Shown here: positions 41,696 through 50,892 of the stretch, piece after piece
How the letters are laid out: the number at the start of each line of letters is the position of its first letter
Position numbering within the stretch: the stretch's first letter is position 1
Assembly (NCBI RefSeq): GCF_001690495.1
Contig: NZ_LZGS01000035.1
Span: 1 to 64,000, forward strand
Direction of reading: 5' to 3'
Length of the DNA: 64,000 nt
From: Gilliamella sp. App4-10
GTDB lineage: Bacteria; Pseudomonadota; Gammaproteobacteria; Enterobacterales; Orbaceae
Made by a program: the position numbers and the translations under genes
The notes under the pieces: generated by a model
The model's database searches: none
What the model saw: the letters and a program-made list of their open reading frames with translations, nothing else
What the model was told of the DNA's origin: nothing

Positions 41696-42229
41696 ATGAA
41701 CTCTGCTTATAAAATTGCCTTACTTGATTTTACTACTCTTTGGATTGACCAGTTTAAGTATGCACCACAAAGCGAAGAATTGCATGCTATTCCCTCGCCT
41801 TGTATTTTAAAAACTGAATATCTCACGGTATTTTGGCAACCATTTTTATTGGAGCCGCCAAGAGATCTTACGATTGTTGAACAAGTTGTCGGTATCACTT
41901 TACATCCCAGTGCTCACATTTTTTATGGAACACAATATGCAGGCAATATGACAGCTAAGTTTGCCAACACTCATTTAACTTTAATTCAAGCATGGAATGA
42001 TGATGATTTTTCAACTTTAGAACAAAATTTAATAGCTCATTTATCTCAGCAAAAAAGATTAAAACGAATACCGACTATTTTTATTGCTTCGACAGATGAC
42101 AGCACAACAATTATTTCATTAAACAATTTAACAGGCGAAGTAGTAAAAGAAGATTTGATTACGGGAGAATTAATAACATTAGCTAATGATTTGATTTCAT
42201 TTTTTAATCAGCTTATAGTTTTTTACTAA
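41696..42229 (+). CDS. syd: SecY-interacting protein Syd
   Basis: Small acidic protein that binds SecY at the inner membrane and may check SecYEG quality. The product aligns with E. coli Syd (181 aa): SEELHAIPSPCI, VFWQPF, HIFYGTQYAGNMTAKF, the WNDDDFSTLEQNLIAHL block and NLTGEVVKEDL. I give the ATG at 41696 (177 aa); a TTG two codons earlier (41690) has slightly better spacing from a GAG stretch and is possible. Confidence 0.9.
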   Translation: MNSAYKIALLDFTTLWIDQFKYAPQSEELHAIPSPCILKTEYLTVFWQPFLLEPPRDLTIVEQVVGITLHPSAHIFYGTQYAGNMTAKFANTHLTLIQAWNDDDFSTLEQNLIAHLSQQKRLKRIPTIFIASTDDSTTIISLNNLTGEVVKEDLITGELITLANDLISFFNQLIVFY

Positions 42230-42293
42230 ATATAGGAATGTTAAAAATAAAGAATGCTTATAAAAATCTATTTATAGTATGCTTTTTTCGAAA

Positions 42294-42323
42294 TTGTAAC
42301 TTACAAAATAATGTGTATATAAT
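42294..42323 (+). promoter_or_regulatory. predicted aspC promoter
   Basis: -35-like TTGTAA (42294-42299) and a perfect -10 TATAAT (42318-42323) lie 18 bp apart, followed by GCGG; the leader would be about 28 nt. Confidence 0.55.
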
Positions 42324-42356
42324 GCGGTGATACCAATTGGATGAAATAGGTGAATT

Positions 42357-43532
42357 ATGTTTGAAAATTTAACAGCAGCACCGGCAGATCCCATTTTAGG
42401 GCTGGCCGATCTTTATAATAAAGATGAACGCATCAATAAAATTAATTTAAGTGTCGGTATTTATAAAGATGAAACGACCAAAACACCTATTTTAGAAAGT
42501 GTGAAAAAAGCAGAACATTTTTTATTAAATGACGAAATTACCAAAAGTTACTTACCTATTGATGGTGTCAATACCTTCAATATTGTAACGCAAATTTTAC
42601 TTTTTGGTCGTGAAAATGAACGAGCAAGAACTGCACAAGCGCCTGGCGGAACAGGGGCCTTACGCATAATGGCGGATTTTTTAGCCCGCCGGACTAAAGT
42701 AAAACGCGTTTGGGTAAGCAATCCAACTTGGCCAAATCATCGTAGTGTATTCCAAACTGCTGGTCTTGAAGTACATCAATACCATTATTACAGTGCACAC
42801 ACTCACACTTTTGATTTTGATGCCATGATGAGCAGCTTAAGCCAAGTTACCGCTGGTGAAGCAGTGTTGTTCCATGGTTGCTGTCATAACCCAACCGGTA
42901 TTGACCCAACCCCAGAACAATGGCAAGCTATATCGGATCTTGCCTTAAAAAATGGTTGGTTGCCACTGTTTGATATAGCTTATCAAGGCTTTGGACAAGG
43001 TATAGAAGAAGACGTCTATGGGCTACGATTATTTGCTAATAACCATCCAGAGCTACTTATTGCTAGCTCATATTCAAAAAATTTTGGTCTCTATAATGAA
43101 CGCGTAGGCGCATTCACGCTAATTGCTGCAAATACTGAAATTGCCGATCGCGCCTTTAGTCAAGTCAAAACAATTATTCGCGCTAATTACTCAAATCCAC
43201 CTGCTCATGGTGCTAAAATCGTCTCTTACATTTTAAACAATGAAGAATTAAAAGAAGAGTGGATTGATGAGTTAACTGGTATGCGACAACGCATTCACCG
43301 CATGCGACAACTATTTGTAAAAACATTACAAGATAAAGGAGCCAATCAAGATTTTAGCTTCATCGCCAAACAAAACGGGATGTTCTCGTTCAGTGGTTTG
43401 AACGAAGAGCAAGTGCTTAAATTACGTAATGATTATGGCATCTACATCGTTAATTCAGGGCGTATCAATGTGGCAGGCATGACATTAGATAACATGTCTA
43501 GACTTTGCGAATCGATTGTTCAAGTGCTATAA
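42357..43532 (+). CDS. aspC: aspartate aminotransferase
   Basis: PLP-dependent class I transaminase interconverting aspartate and oxaloacetate (with glutamate/2-oxoglutarate). The 391-aa product is close to E. coli AspC along its length ([19 protein letters not shown] at the start). It has [26 protein letters not shown] (PLP lysine in SYSKN) and RINVAGM with the substrate arginine region. AspC is favoured over TyrB by eye from the N-terminus, but tyrosine activity may overlap. It is monocistronic, with its own promoter and terminator. Confidence 0.95.
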   Translation: MFENLTAAPADPILGLADLYNKDERINKINLSVGIYKDETTKTPILESVKKAEHFLLNDEITKSYLPIDGVNTFNIVTQILLFGRENERARTAQAPGGTGALRIMADFLARRTKVKRVWVSNPTWPNHRSVFQTAGLEVHQYHYYSAHTHTFDFDAMMSSLSQVTAGEAVLFHGCCHNPTGIDPTPEQWQAISDLALKNGWLPLFDIAYQGFGQGIEEDVYGLRLFANNHPELLIASSYSKNFGLYNERVGAFTLIAANTEIADRAFSQVKTIIRANYSNPPAHGAKIVSYILNNEELKEEWIDELTGMRQRIHRMRQLFVKTLQDKGANQDFSFIAKQNGMFSFSGLNEEQVLKLRNDYGIYIVNSGRINVAGMTLDNMSRLCESIVQVL

Positions 43533-43584
43533 AAATTGTAATAAACAATTACTAGAACATTGTTAATGCTATTGTTTAGGTCAC

Positions 43585-43619
43585 AAGAAAAACACGCAAA
43601 TAACTAGCGTGTTTTTCTT
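43585..43619 (+). terminator. Rho-independent terminator of aspC
   Basis: A perfect stem of 13 or more bp (AGAAAAACACGC / GCGTGTTTTTCT) with a 9-nt loop, containing and followed by T runs, about 55 bp after the aspC stop. Confidence 0.85.
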
Positions 43620-44042
43620 TGATCTTTTAAATTTGAGATAATTTTGATTATTAAAAGACATTTAGAAAAATACTGATTTTATTTATTTTTAATATTTTTC
43701 CAAACCACTTATCTAAATAAAAGATAAACAAAATTTTTTCTTTCTTTTCGCCTAGCTTATCCTAATTAGTTAATTTTATTTTTAATTCTTATTAAAACGA
43801 TAGTTAACAACATGAAGCAAAAAAAATCAAATAAAATCAATTGGTTTTCTGAACGATTTTTGCAAAGAGATGAACTTGTTTAGCGCCTCCCCTCCACTCA
43901 AAAAGTATTCTGATTATGACTTAAATCACTCAAATTGCCCATTTCTATTAATCTTTTATTCCAATTAGTTATATCCATAGACAAACAGATTATTAGACGA
44001 TCTCCCAATAATTACGAATAATTATTTAACCGGATAATAACC
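43620..44042. other. intergenic region before the lyase-transporter cluster
   Basis: About 420 very AT-rich bases. No convincing gene; one 23-codon open frame (43812-43883) lacks a ribosome site. It should carry the promoter and any operator of the downstream cluster. I could not assign a specific site. Confidence 0.5.
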
Positions 44043-45422
44043 ATGATTGAGGATAGTTTGGTGGCGTCACATATTTTAGATTTTTTAATTTTAGGCAATA
44101 ACTTTGGTACAAGCGAAATGAGATCGATCTGGTCAGAGCAAAATCGCTTGCAAAAACAAGTAGAGGTCGAAGTCGCTTTAGCTAAAGCAGAAGGCGAGCT
44201 AGGCGTTATTCCAACCGAAGCAGCCAATGCAATCATAGCCAAAGCCGATGCATCTAAACTATCAATTGAACACATTGCCGAAGAAGCAGCAAAAGCCAAA
44301 CACTCGTTAATGTCGACCATTAACGCACTACAAAAACAAGTCGGTGATGCCGGTCAATATATTCATTACGGAGCGACCACACAAGATATTGTCGATACCG
44401 CAACTGTTTTACAATTAAAACAATCATTTGAAGTCATTGAACGCGATAGTAAACAAGTGGCACTCGAACTAAAACGTTTAGCCAAACAGTATCAATATTT
44501 ACCCATGGTTGGGCGTACACATGGCATGCAAGCACTTCCCACAACCTTTGGTTTTAAACTTGCGGTATGGTTAGATGAATTTATTCGGCACTTACAACGT
44601 TTAAGCGAAATCAAACAACGGGTATTAGTCGGTAATATTAGTGGCGCAATTTGTACTTATGCATCAATGGGCAAGCTAGGACCACAAGTAGAATCGCGAG
44701 CGTTAATGTTACTCGGACTAAATACCCCTAATATTGGTTGGCAAGCAGCTCGTGATCGTTTTTCTGAATATGCATCAGTCATCGCACTAATCAGTGGCAC
44801 ATTAGGCAAAATAGGTAATGAATTTTATAACTTGATGCGTACTGAGATTAACGAAGTCGAAGAACCTTTCTCGGCAGGAAAAATTGGCTCAACCACCATG
44901 CCACATAAACGCAACCCAGCAGCATTAGAAGGTTTAGCCAGTTTGACGGCTCCACTTTTAAAAAGCGTCGCGTTAATTCACGAATCAATGCAAGTTGAAC
45001 ATGAACGCGATGCCATGAGTTGGCGTGCCGAATGGATCGCACTACCCGAAATTAACCTTTACATTTCAGCGCAATTGCAAACAGCCCTTGCCGTGCTTAA
45101 AGGTCTTAAAGTCAATGCTGATCGGATGTTGGCCAATTTATCACTGCAAAATGGCTTGCTGTTATCAGAAAAAGTGATGTTCGAAATCGGTAAGCGATTA
45201 GGCAAACAAACCGCTCATCAGCTGGTTTATCAAAGCGCTATGAAAGCGTTTGAACAAAATCGACCATTTAAAGAGATATTATTAGAAGATCCAAGCTTGA
45301 ACCAAATATTGACCGAATCGGAACTTGATACTTGGTTAGATCCAATTAACTATCTTGGCTCTGCTCCTGAAAAAGTAGCACAAGTCATTCAATATGCTCA
45401 ACAGTGTGGAGTATTAGCATGA
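44043..45422 (+). CDS. fumarase/adenylosuccinate-lyase superfamily C-N lyase (not PurB)
   Basis: Member of the superfamily that eliminates fumarate from N-succinyl compounds; closest by eye to PcaB/adenylosuccinate-lyase-like proteins. In the 459-aa product I see FGTSEMRSIWSEQNRLQ near the start, YGATTQD (109-115), GRTHGMQ (157-163) and the superfamily signature GSTTMPHKRNP (282-292, mobile catalytic loop). The C-terminal domain is about 370-459. Context argues against purine synthesis: it heads a cluster with a GNAT enzyme and an amino-acid ABC importer, overlapping the GNAT start by 4 bp (ATGA). The substrate is probably an imported N-substituted aspartate, but that is inference. Confidence 0.85.
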   Translation: MIEDSLVASHILDFLILGNNFGTSEMRSIWSEQNRLQKQVEVEVALAKAEGELGVIPTEAANAIIAKADASKLSIEHIAEEAAKAKHSLMSTINALQKQVGDAGQYIHYGATTQDIVDTATVLQLKQSFEVIERDSKQVALELKRLAKQYQYLPMVGRTHGMQALPTTFGFKLAVWLDEFIRHLQRLSEIKQRVLVGNISGAICTYASMGKLGPQVESRALMLLGLNTPNIGWQAARDRFSEYASVIALISGTLGKIGNEFYNLMRTEINEVEEPFSAGKIGSTTMPHKRNPAALEGLASLTAPLLKSVALIHESMQVEHERDAMSWRAEWIALPEINLYISAQLQTALAVLKGLKVNADRMLANLSLQNGLLLSEKVMFEIGKRLGKQTAHQLVYQSAMKAFEQNRPFKEILLEDPSLNQILTESELDTWLDPINYLGSAPEKVAQVIQYAQQCGVLA

Positions 45423-45943
45423 GCTTTCGCTTAATGACTGATAAAGATATTCCAGCTTATCAGGCACTACTGCATAGTGCTTATCAAGCCACAACTGAAT
45501 TAGGCATTCATTTTGCCGCAGCGACAGTCATGCAACCGCAGATTGCTGAGCATATTGCATCGAATGCCGTGTATCTATTTGAAAAAGATGATGAGCTACT
45601 ATCAACCTTAAGCATTCGCTTTCCGTGGGGCAATAACCCAGGACCTTATGGGTTACCCCATTTAGGTTGGTTTGCAACCGATCCACGTTATAAAGGTCAA
45701 GGCTATGGTAATGTATTATGGGATTTTGTTGAACAGCAAATTTTAATTAACCAACTAAAGTTACCCGCTGTCACGTTAGGCACTGCCGCAAATCATCCAT
45801 GGCTTGCCCAAACGTATATGAATAAAGGTTATAAAAAAATAGGGCAAGCGGATTTAACACCCGATCATACCACGCTCTATTTTGAAAAAATCTTAAATCA
45901 TAAAAGCTACACCGAATGGAAAAAAAGGAGTAATCAACAATGA
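45419..45943 (+). CDS. GNAT family N-acetyltransferase
   Basis: Acetyl-CoA-dependent acetyltransferase of the GNAT fold, 174 aa. The acetyl-CoA loop is seen as YKGQGYGNVLW (Q-x-x-G-x-G type), preceded by the strand HLGWFATDPR and followed by a C-terminal YMNKGYKKIG strand. The ATG at 45419 overlaps the lyase stop (ATGA); an in-frame GTG five codons earlier would overlap more and is less likely. Its stop overlaps the binding-protein start by 4 bp. It could acetylate the imported compound or its cleavage product. No exact family is recognised. Confidence 0.85.
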   Translation: MSFRLMTDKDIPAYQALLHSAYQATTELGIHFAAATVMQPQIAEHIASNAVYLFEKDDELLSTLSIRFPWGNNPGPYGLPHLGWFATDPRYKGQGYGNVLWDFVEQQILINQLKLPAVTLGTAANHPWLAQTYMNKGYKKIGQADLTPDHTTLYFEKILNHKSYTEWKKRSNQQ

Positions 45944-46722
45944 AAAAAATAACCTCGTTACTATCCGCACTTTTATTAACTAGCCTAACCTTAATGGGTT
46001 GCGATAATCAATCCAACCATCAAGCCATAGAGCAAAATATTATTAAAGTGGGTTCTACAGGACAGAGCTACCCAAACGGTTATGAACAAGATGGCAATTT
46101 AGTCGGATTTGATGTTGAGGTTACCGAAGCGATTGCCAAAGAATTAGGCTATAAAGTCGAATGGGTCATTGCGGAATTTGGTGGATTGATGGGACAATTT
46201 GATACCGGACGATTAGATACTATTGCCAATGCGGTTGCAATTACACCTGCTCGTCAAGCCAAATATGATTTTTCGAACACCTATAGCTTTTATGGTAGCC
46301 AAATTGTGACTCACAAAGATAACAATGATATCAATCAATTAACTGATTTTAAAGGCAAAACTATTGCGGGTGTGCTAGGCTCAAATCATATAAACAATCT
46401 AAAAAAAGCCTTTCCTAACAATGAAATCACCATCAAGACCTATGAAACGCGAGATGGCGCAATATATGACACAGAGTATCAACGCGTTGATGGTTATGTC
46501 AATTCAAAACCGATATTACTGGCTGAAATTAAGCGTAAAAATCTACCGTTCAAATTAGTCGGTGACCCCATTACTATTGAGCAAGTCGCATTTCCATTTA
46601 GTAAAGATGAAAAAGGACAAGCACTGCGTGAAAAATTCAATCAAGCCATCGAAAAGTTACGCACTAATGGCACATTGAAAAATCTGGCAATTAAATATTT
46701 TGGCGAAGATATTACCTTATGA
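45940..46722 (+). CDS. amino-acid ABC transporter substrate-binding lipoprotein
   Basis: Family 3 solute-binding protein, 260 aa, of a polar amino acid importer. It has a lipoprotein signal peptide with lipobox LMGC (C21) and Asp at +2, which in enterics keeps lipoproteins at the inner membrane. Typical blocks follow: GFDVEVTEAIAKELGYKVEW, LDTIANAVAITPARQAKYDFSNTY (read in parts), LTDFKGKTIAGVLGS and the C-terminal FGEDITL. It overlaps both neighbours with ATGA junctions. Cystine/histidine-type ligands are usual for the family; the real ligand is unknown. Confidence 0.9.
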   Translation: MKKITSLLSALLLTSLTLMGCDNQSNHQAIEQNIIKVGSTGQSYPNGYEQDGNLVGFDVEVTEAIAKELGYKVEWVIAEFGGLMGQFDTGRLDTIANAVAITPARQAKYDFSNTYSFYGSQIVTHKDNNDINQLTDFKGKTIAGVLGSNHINNLKKAFPNNEITIKTYETRDGAIYDTEYQRVDGYVNSKPILLAEIKRKNLPFKLVGDPITIEQVAFPFSKDEKGQALREKFNQAIEKLRTNGTLKNLAIKYFGEDITL

Positions 46723-47390
46723 ATTTTAATGTAAACTATTTTTTAAGTGTGTTTCCGCAGATATTGCCTTATCTGCCGGTTACCCTTTTTATTACCATCG
46801 TATCGATTATGTTTGCCATTATATTAGGGCTAGCGATTGCATTATTGCGTAGCAATAAAATAATCATTATCGATACTCTTTTTGCACTATTTATATCTCT
46901 GTTTCGAGGAATACCATCCGTTGTTTTACTGTTTATTATTTATTACGGATTACCGCAGATTTTTCCTGTTTTAAAACAAATGGGGGCAACAACGGCAGCC
47001 ATTATCTGCTTTAGTTTAAAATATTCATCCTATTTAGCCGAAATTTTCCGAGCAAGTCTAGAGTCCGTTGATCACGGGCAGAAAGAAGCGGGACTAACAG
47101 TAGGATTAAGTAAAATACAAGTTTATCGCGGTATTATACTGCCTCAAGCCATGGTTAGTGCCTTACCCAACACCGGTAATATGTTCATCTCATTGCTTAA
47201 AGATTCGTCTGTCGCCTTTTTTGTTGGCGTGCAAGAACTATTAGCAGCCGGAAAAATGTTAACCGCTAACTCATTGCTCTACTTTGAAACCTATTTAGCT
47301 GTAGGCATTGTTTACTGGTTGACTGTAGTTATCTATTCTTGGATACAAAAACAGTTAGAACAGAAACTCACTGTACCTTATCATCGTTAA
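46719..47390 (+). CDS. amino-acid ABC transporter permease
   Basis: HisM/GlnP-type permease, 223 aa, with about five membrane helices. The EAA loop is visible as EAGLTVGLSKIQVYRGIILPQA, contacting the ATPase. SLFRGIPSVVLLFIIYYGLP is the usual family block after the second helix. A single permease suggests a homodimer. It starts within the last codons of the binding protein (ATGA) and is followed 11 bp later by the ATPase. Confidence 0.93.
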   Translation: MNFNVNYFLSVFPQILPYLPVTLFITIVSIMFAIILGLAIALLRSNKIIIIDTLFALFISLFRGIPSVVLLFIIYYGLPQIFPVLKQMGATTAAIICFSLKYSSYLAEIFRASLESVDHGQKEAGLTVGLSKIQVYRGIILPQAMVSALPNTGNMFISLLKDSSVAFFVGVQELLAAGKMLTANSLLYFETYLAVGIVYWLTVVIYSWIQKQLEQKLTVPYHR

Positions 47391-47401
47391 GGAGAAGTGT
47401 T

Positions 47402-48154
47402 ATGATTACGGTATCACATTTATCTAAACGCTTTGCTAATAATGAAGTCTTAAAAGAGATCAACCTAAACATCAAACAAGGCGAGGTGGTCGCAATTATT
47501 GGACCTTCGGGATCAGGTAAATCGACCTTATTACGTTGTTTAAATTTATTAGAAAAACCGAACAACGGTACCATTCAAATTGGCACAGCGATGCTAGATG
47601 CTAAACATTATAGTCATAAAGAAGAAACCCATTTACGCAAGCAATCTGCAATGGTCTTTCAACACTACAACTTATTTAAAAATAAAACCGCATTAGAAAA
47701 TATCACCTATCCATTAATTGTTGGACAAAAGAAAGATAAAAAAGAGGCCGAACAACTTGGCCTAGCATTATTAGAACGCGTTGGTATGTTATCCTACGCC
47801 ACACAATATCCCATCACCTTATCTGGTGGTCAGCAACAGCGTGTTGCTATCGCAAGAGCACTTGCGGTCAGACCCAAAGTATTATTATTTGATGAACCAA
47901 CATCCGCACTCGATCCCGAGCGTGTACACGAAGTATTACAAGTCATGCTACAGCTAGCCAAACAACATATCACAATGATTATCGTGACCCACGAAATGGA
48001 ATTTGCTAAGTATGTTGCAGACCGAGTTATCTTTATGGCAGATGGCGTAATTGTTGAAGAAGGGCCTGCAAAATCAATAATTGATAATCCACAAAATGAA
48101 ATAACACAACGTTTTTTACGCCAATTGACTGATGAAATTGATTTTGAAATTTAA
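47402..48154 (+). CDS. amino-acid ABC transporter ATP-binding protein
   Basis: ATPase of the importer, 250 aa. Walker A GPSGSGKST, Q loop VFQHYNLF, signature LSGGQQQRVAIARAL, Walker B VLLFDEPTSALDPE and the switch His (VTHEME) are all intact. I chose the ATG at 47402 because AAGGAG sits 8 nt upstream and the fold starts there (MITVSHLSKRF). A longer open frame into the permease is not homologous. It ends the plus-strand cluster. Confidence 0.95.
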   Translation: MITVSHLSKRFANNEVLKEINLNIKQGEVVAIIGPSGSGKSTLLRCLNLLEKPNNGTIQIGTAMLDAKHYSHKEETHLRKQSAMVFQHYNLFKNKTALENITYPLIVGQKKDKKEAEQLGLALLERVGMLSYATQYPITLSGGQQQRVAIARALAVRPKVLLFDEPTSALDPERVHEVLQVMLQLAKQHITMIIVTHEMEFAKYVADRVIFMADGVIVEEGPAKSIIDNPQNEITQRFLRQLTDEIDFEI

Positions 48155-48195
48155 CGATAAAAAACTGACTTAACCATAAAATTAATTTTTAATTG

Positions 48196-49554
48196 TTAAA
48201 GCGTAAATAGATGTGACAATAAAAATGTATGCAAATCTAAATCGATCGCAAGCGCACGAATATCTTTCAATAAATTATCCGTTGTCTTTTGGTCGCCTAC
48301 GGCTTTGACCAGCTTCAATGATAATTCGCGCTGACTGTATGGATTTTTTGGCGAACCTTTTGGCATATCAATTCGTTGGATCAACTTTTCGCCGGTGCGA
48401 TTAAGAATTTCAACAACAACATAACGTTTATTATACGCCTGTGGATGGGGTATAAGTTGTATTTGATAGCTACGTTTCATCTTCTGCATCAATTGTTTTA
48501 TGCCATTTGAAATTGGTTTTACAGAAAACTGTTCAAAACTAAGTGGCAATCCTAAAAGGGTTAATGCTAAAACATACTCAGCCGAAAAACGCCCTTGTTC
48601 AGCAAGCAAAGGCGTTTGATAAATTAACGCGGCATCACTTTGTGGTGGAGAAAAAAAGATAGTAATACGCTCAATCTTATCAACACTAAAGTTAGCATTT
48701 CGATAAAGCAATTGCCCCGCATCAGCAATATAAGCTGCAGCCGAACAATAAGAATAATTTTTAAACCATAATCCGGGATCAACAATCTTCCAAGTTTTGC
48801 CCCAACGACTTAAATCAAAATGCGTATTACCTTGCCCATAAATAGCCAAAAAACCTAATTTATCATCTAAAAAATCCTGATCAGCATGTATACCCGCTCT
48901 TAACCATTCAACCGATTGTATGGCATGCTCAGCTGCGAGCCCAGCATGCAAAAACTTAATCGGCGTACCCATTAACAAACGCATTCCCGATGCTTGAGTC
49001 GCAGCTAACGTTAATGCTTGTGATAAAAAAGGTTCATCATAGAGATAACAAATAGCTGCTGTTGCAGCAATCCCGCCTAAAGTCATGGTTGTATGCCAAC
49101 CTTGTTCATAATGCTGTGGATTGACGCTTTGCCCCAATAAAGCCATCACTTCAATACCAATCACATAAGCCGTTAAAAAACGTCGACCATCAATCTTTTG
49201 CTCAGTCTTATCGAATCGAACACTTGCAATGAGTGCGGATAAAATAACGGCAGATGGGTGACCTCGAACATCTGAATGTACATCATCATAATCTAAACAA
49301 TGCGCTTGAAAGCCATTAAAAAGTGCTGCTTGCCTTGCGCTAGCCAACTTTTTTTGGCCAATTAACCAAGCTCTCGCATTTCCACCTTCATCCGCTATCC
49401 ATGCTAGCAATTTATAAACATCATCTTCATGGCAAGCTTGTAAAGCGCAAGCAAAATAATCCGTTACCCCATTGATAGCACAATTGATAACTTGTGGGTC
49501 ACTGATTATTGGCGTATTTTGGATTAAAAAACTTAACTGTTGACCTAAATTCAT
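48196..49554 (-). CDS. MmgE/PrpD family protein
   Basis: Fold shared by 2-methylcitrate dehydratase (PrpD), aconitate decarboxylase and the iminodisuccinate epimerase of Agrobacterium. The 452-aa product has LDYDD (87-91) with RGHPS (97-101), GWHTTMTLGGIAATAA, GTPIKFLHAGLAAEHAI, PGLWFKNYSYCSAA and RFSAEYVLALTLL. No prpB/prpC is near, so methylcitrate use is unlikely. It converges with the lyase-importer cluster, 41 bp from its ATPase. An epimerase or dehydratase acting on the imported substrate would fit; this is inference. Confidence 0.85.
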   Translation of the reverse strand: MNLGQQLSFLIQNTPIISDPQVINCAINGVTDYFACALQACHEDDVYKLLAWIADEGGNARAWLIGQKKLASARQAALFNGFQAHCLDYDDVHSDVRGHPSAVILSALIASVRFDKTEQKIDGRRFLTAYVIGIEVMALLGQSVNPQHYEQGWHTTMTLGGIAATAAICYLYDEPFLSQALTLAATQASGMRLLMGTPIKFLHAGLAAEHAIQSVEWLRAGIHADQDFLDDKLGFLAIYGQGNTHFDLSRWGKTWKIVDPGLWFKNYSYCSAAAYIADAGQLLYRNANFSVDKIERITIFFSPPQSDAALIYQTPLLAEQGRFSAEYVLALTLLGLPLSFEQFSVKPISNGIKQLMQKMKRSYQIQLIPHPQAYNKRYVVVEILNRTGEKLIQRIDMPKGSPKNPYSQRELSLKLVKAVGDQKTTDNLLKDIRALAIDLDLHTFLLSHLFTL

Positions 49555-49781
49555 GCAAAACTCTCAAACTAAGCAAATACGATAAGCGATTAGGAAAATT
49601 AGTTTACTTCGAGATAACTAAAATAACCTATCATTAGCTATAAGTTAAAGACTATGTAGTTATATTCTAATAACCCAAAATCATAATGCGTTAGTCATTA
49701 ATATAATCATTTGGAGCGATTATTTTATATGTTAAAATGGTTTCAACAAAAACAATCAAATCAAAAATTTAACATCTCATT

Positions 49782-50267
49782 ATGTCAACTTGTTATATCG
49801 CCTTAGGCAGTAACCTTGAAGATCCATTGGCGCAAGCCAATCGTGCAATTGCGGCATTAAAGCAGCTACCTAACACGACTGTTATGGATATTTCTCCTTT
49901 TTATCGCAGTAAGCCACTTGGTCCACAAGATCAAAATGATTATCTTAATGCCGTCATTAAATTGACGACAAATCTATCGCCAATCGCCCTGCTGGATGAA
50001 CTGCAAACCATTGAAAAAGCGCAAGGTCGGGTACGCAAAGACAACCGTTGGGGAGCAAGAACCTTGGATCTGGATATTTTACTTTATGATGATTTAGTCA
50101 TTAATAGTGAAAGACTCACTATCCCTCATTATCATATGAAAAATAGGGAGTTTGTACTCTACCCTTTATTTGATATTGCCCCTAATCTTATTTTACCTGA
50201 CAACGATAAGTTAAAAGATTTAGTTGCTAAATGTCCCAAAAATGATTTGAAAATGTGGAATATTTAA
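49782..50267 (+). CDS. folK: 2-amino-4-hydroxy-6-hydroxymethyldihydropteridine pyrophosphokinase
   Basis: Transfers pyrophosphate from ATP to hydroxymethyl-dihydropterin in folate synthesis. The 161-aa product has YIALGSNL, SPFYRSKPLGPQDQNDYLN, GRVRKDNRWGARTLDLDILLYDD (metal-binding DLD with neighbouring Arg) and IPHYHMKNREFVLYPL. It lies upstream of dksA-gluQ; in E. coli folK is in the same neighbourhood (dksA-gluQ-pcnB-folK), but pcnB is absent here and the order differs. Confidence 0.97.
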   Translation: MSTCYIALGSNLEDPLAQANRAIAALKQLPNTTVMDISPFYRSKPLGPQDQNDYLNAVIKLTTNLSPIALLDELQTIEKAQGRVRKDNRWGARTLDLDILLYDDLVINSERLTIPHYHMKNREFVLYPLFDIAPNLILPDNDKLKDLVAKCPKNDLKMWNI

Positions 50268-50402
50268 TTATTTTTATCAATAACAATCGGTTACATTATT
50301 TTTTTATCTAAAGTAAAAAAAAATGATAAAAAAATTTTGCCAATGGCTGAATTATTGTTATAGTTTAGCGCTTTCAAATAATCTGTACTTAAGGGGATTG
50401 CT

Positions 50403-50858
50403 GTGAAAAAGGAACAAAAAGTAAATACATCTTCTCTTAGCCTGCTTTCAATTGCTGGGCTTGAGCCATATAAAGAGGCACAAGGCGAGGAGTACATGAA
50501 CCCTAAGCAATTGAAACATTTTAAACTTATTTTAGAAGCCTGGCTTGCTCAACTACAAGGTGAAATGGGCAAAACAGTTACCCACATGCAAGATGAAGCA
50601 GCGAATTTTCCAGATCCAGCTGACCGAGCAACGCAAGAAGAAGAATTCAGCCTTGAATTACGCGCTCGAGATAGAGAAAGAAGACTGATTAAAAAAATTG
50701 AAAAAACGTTAAAGAAAATCGAATCAGACGATTTTGGTTATTGTGAATCTTGTGGTGTTGAAATTGGTATCCGACGCTTAGAAGCAAGACCAACAGCAGA
50801 TTTATGTATCGATTGTAAAACGCTTGCGGAACTGCGCGAAAAACAGATGGGCATGTAA
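50403..50858 (+). CDS. dksA: RNA polymerase-binding transcription factor DksA
   Basis: Binds the RNA polymerase secondary channel and, with ppGpp, adjusts rRNA and amino-acid promoters. The product has 151 aa, as in E. coli, with the coiled-coil tip acidic residues ([12 protein letters not shown]) and the zinc finger [25 protein letters not shown] (four Cys). The start codon is GTG at 50403 with AAGGGG at good spacing. gluQ follows 34 bp downstream. Confidence 0.98.
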   Translation: MKKEQKVNTSSLSLLSIAGLEPYKEAQGEEYMNPKQLKHFKLILEAWLAQLQGEMGKTVTHMQDEAANFPDPADRATQEEEFSLELRARDRERRLIKKIEKTLKKIESDDFGYCESCGVEIGIRRLEARPTADLCIDCKTLAELREKQMGM

Positions 50859-50892
50859 CGCCAGTTTCATCTATCATTCTCAAATTAGACCT

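Noticed and set aside
43812-43883. Possible 23-codon leader peptide before the lyase cluster (MKQKKSNKINW...)
   Set aside because: No ribosome site and no attenuator structure; AT-rich DNA gives such frames by chance.
44043-45422. Annotation as housekeeping adenylosuccinate lyase PurB
   Set aside because: Signature and N-terminus fit PcaB/other lyase-like members better and the neighbours are transport genes; purine role not supported.
48196-49554. 2-methylcitrate dehydratase PrpD
   Set aside because: No prpB or prpC nearby and the N-terminal pattern is only family-level; kept as MmgE/PrpD family.
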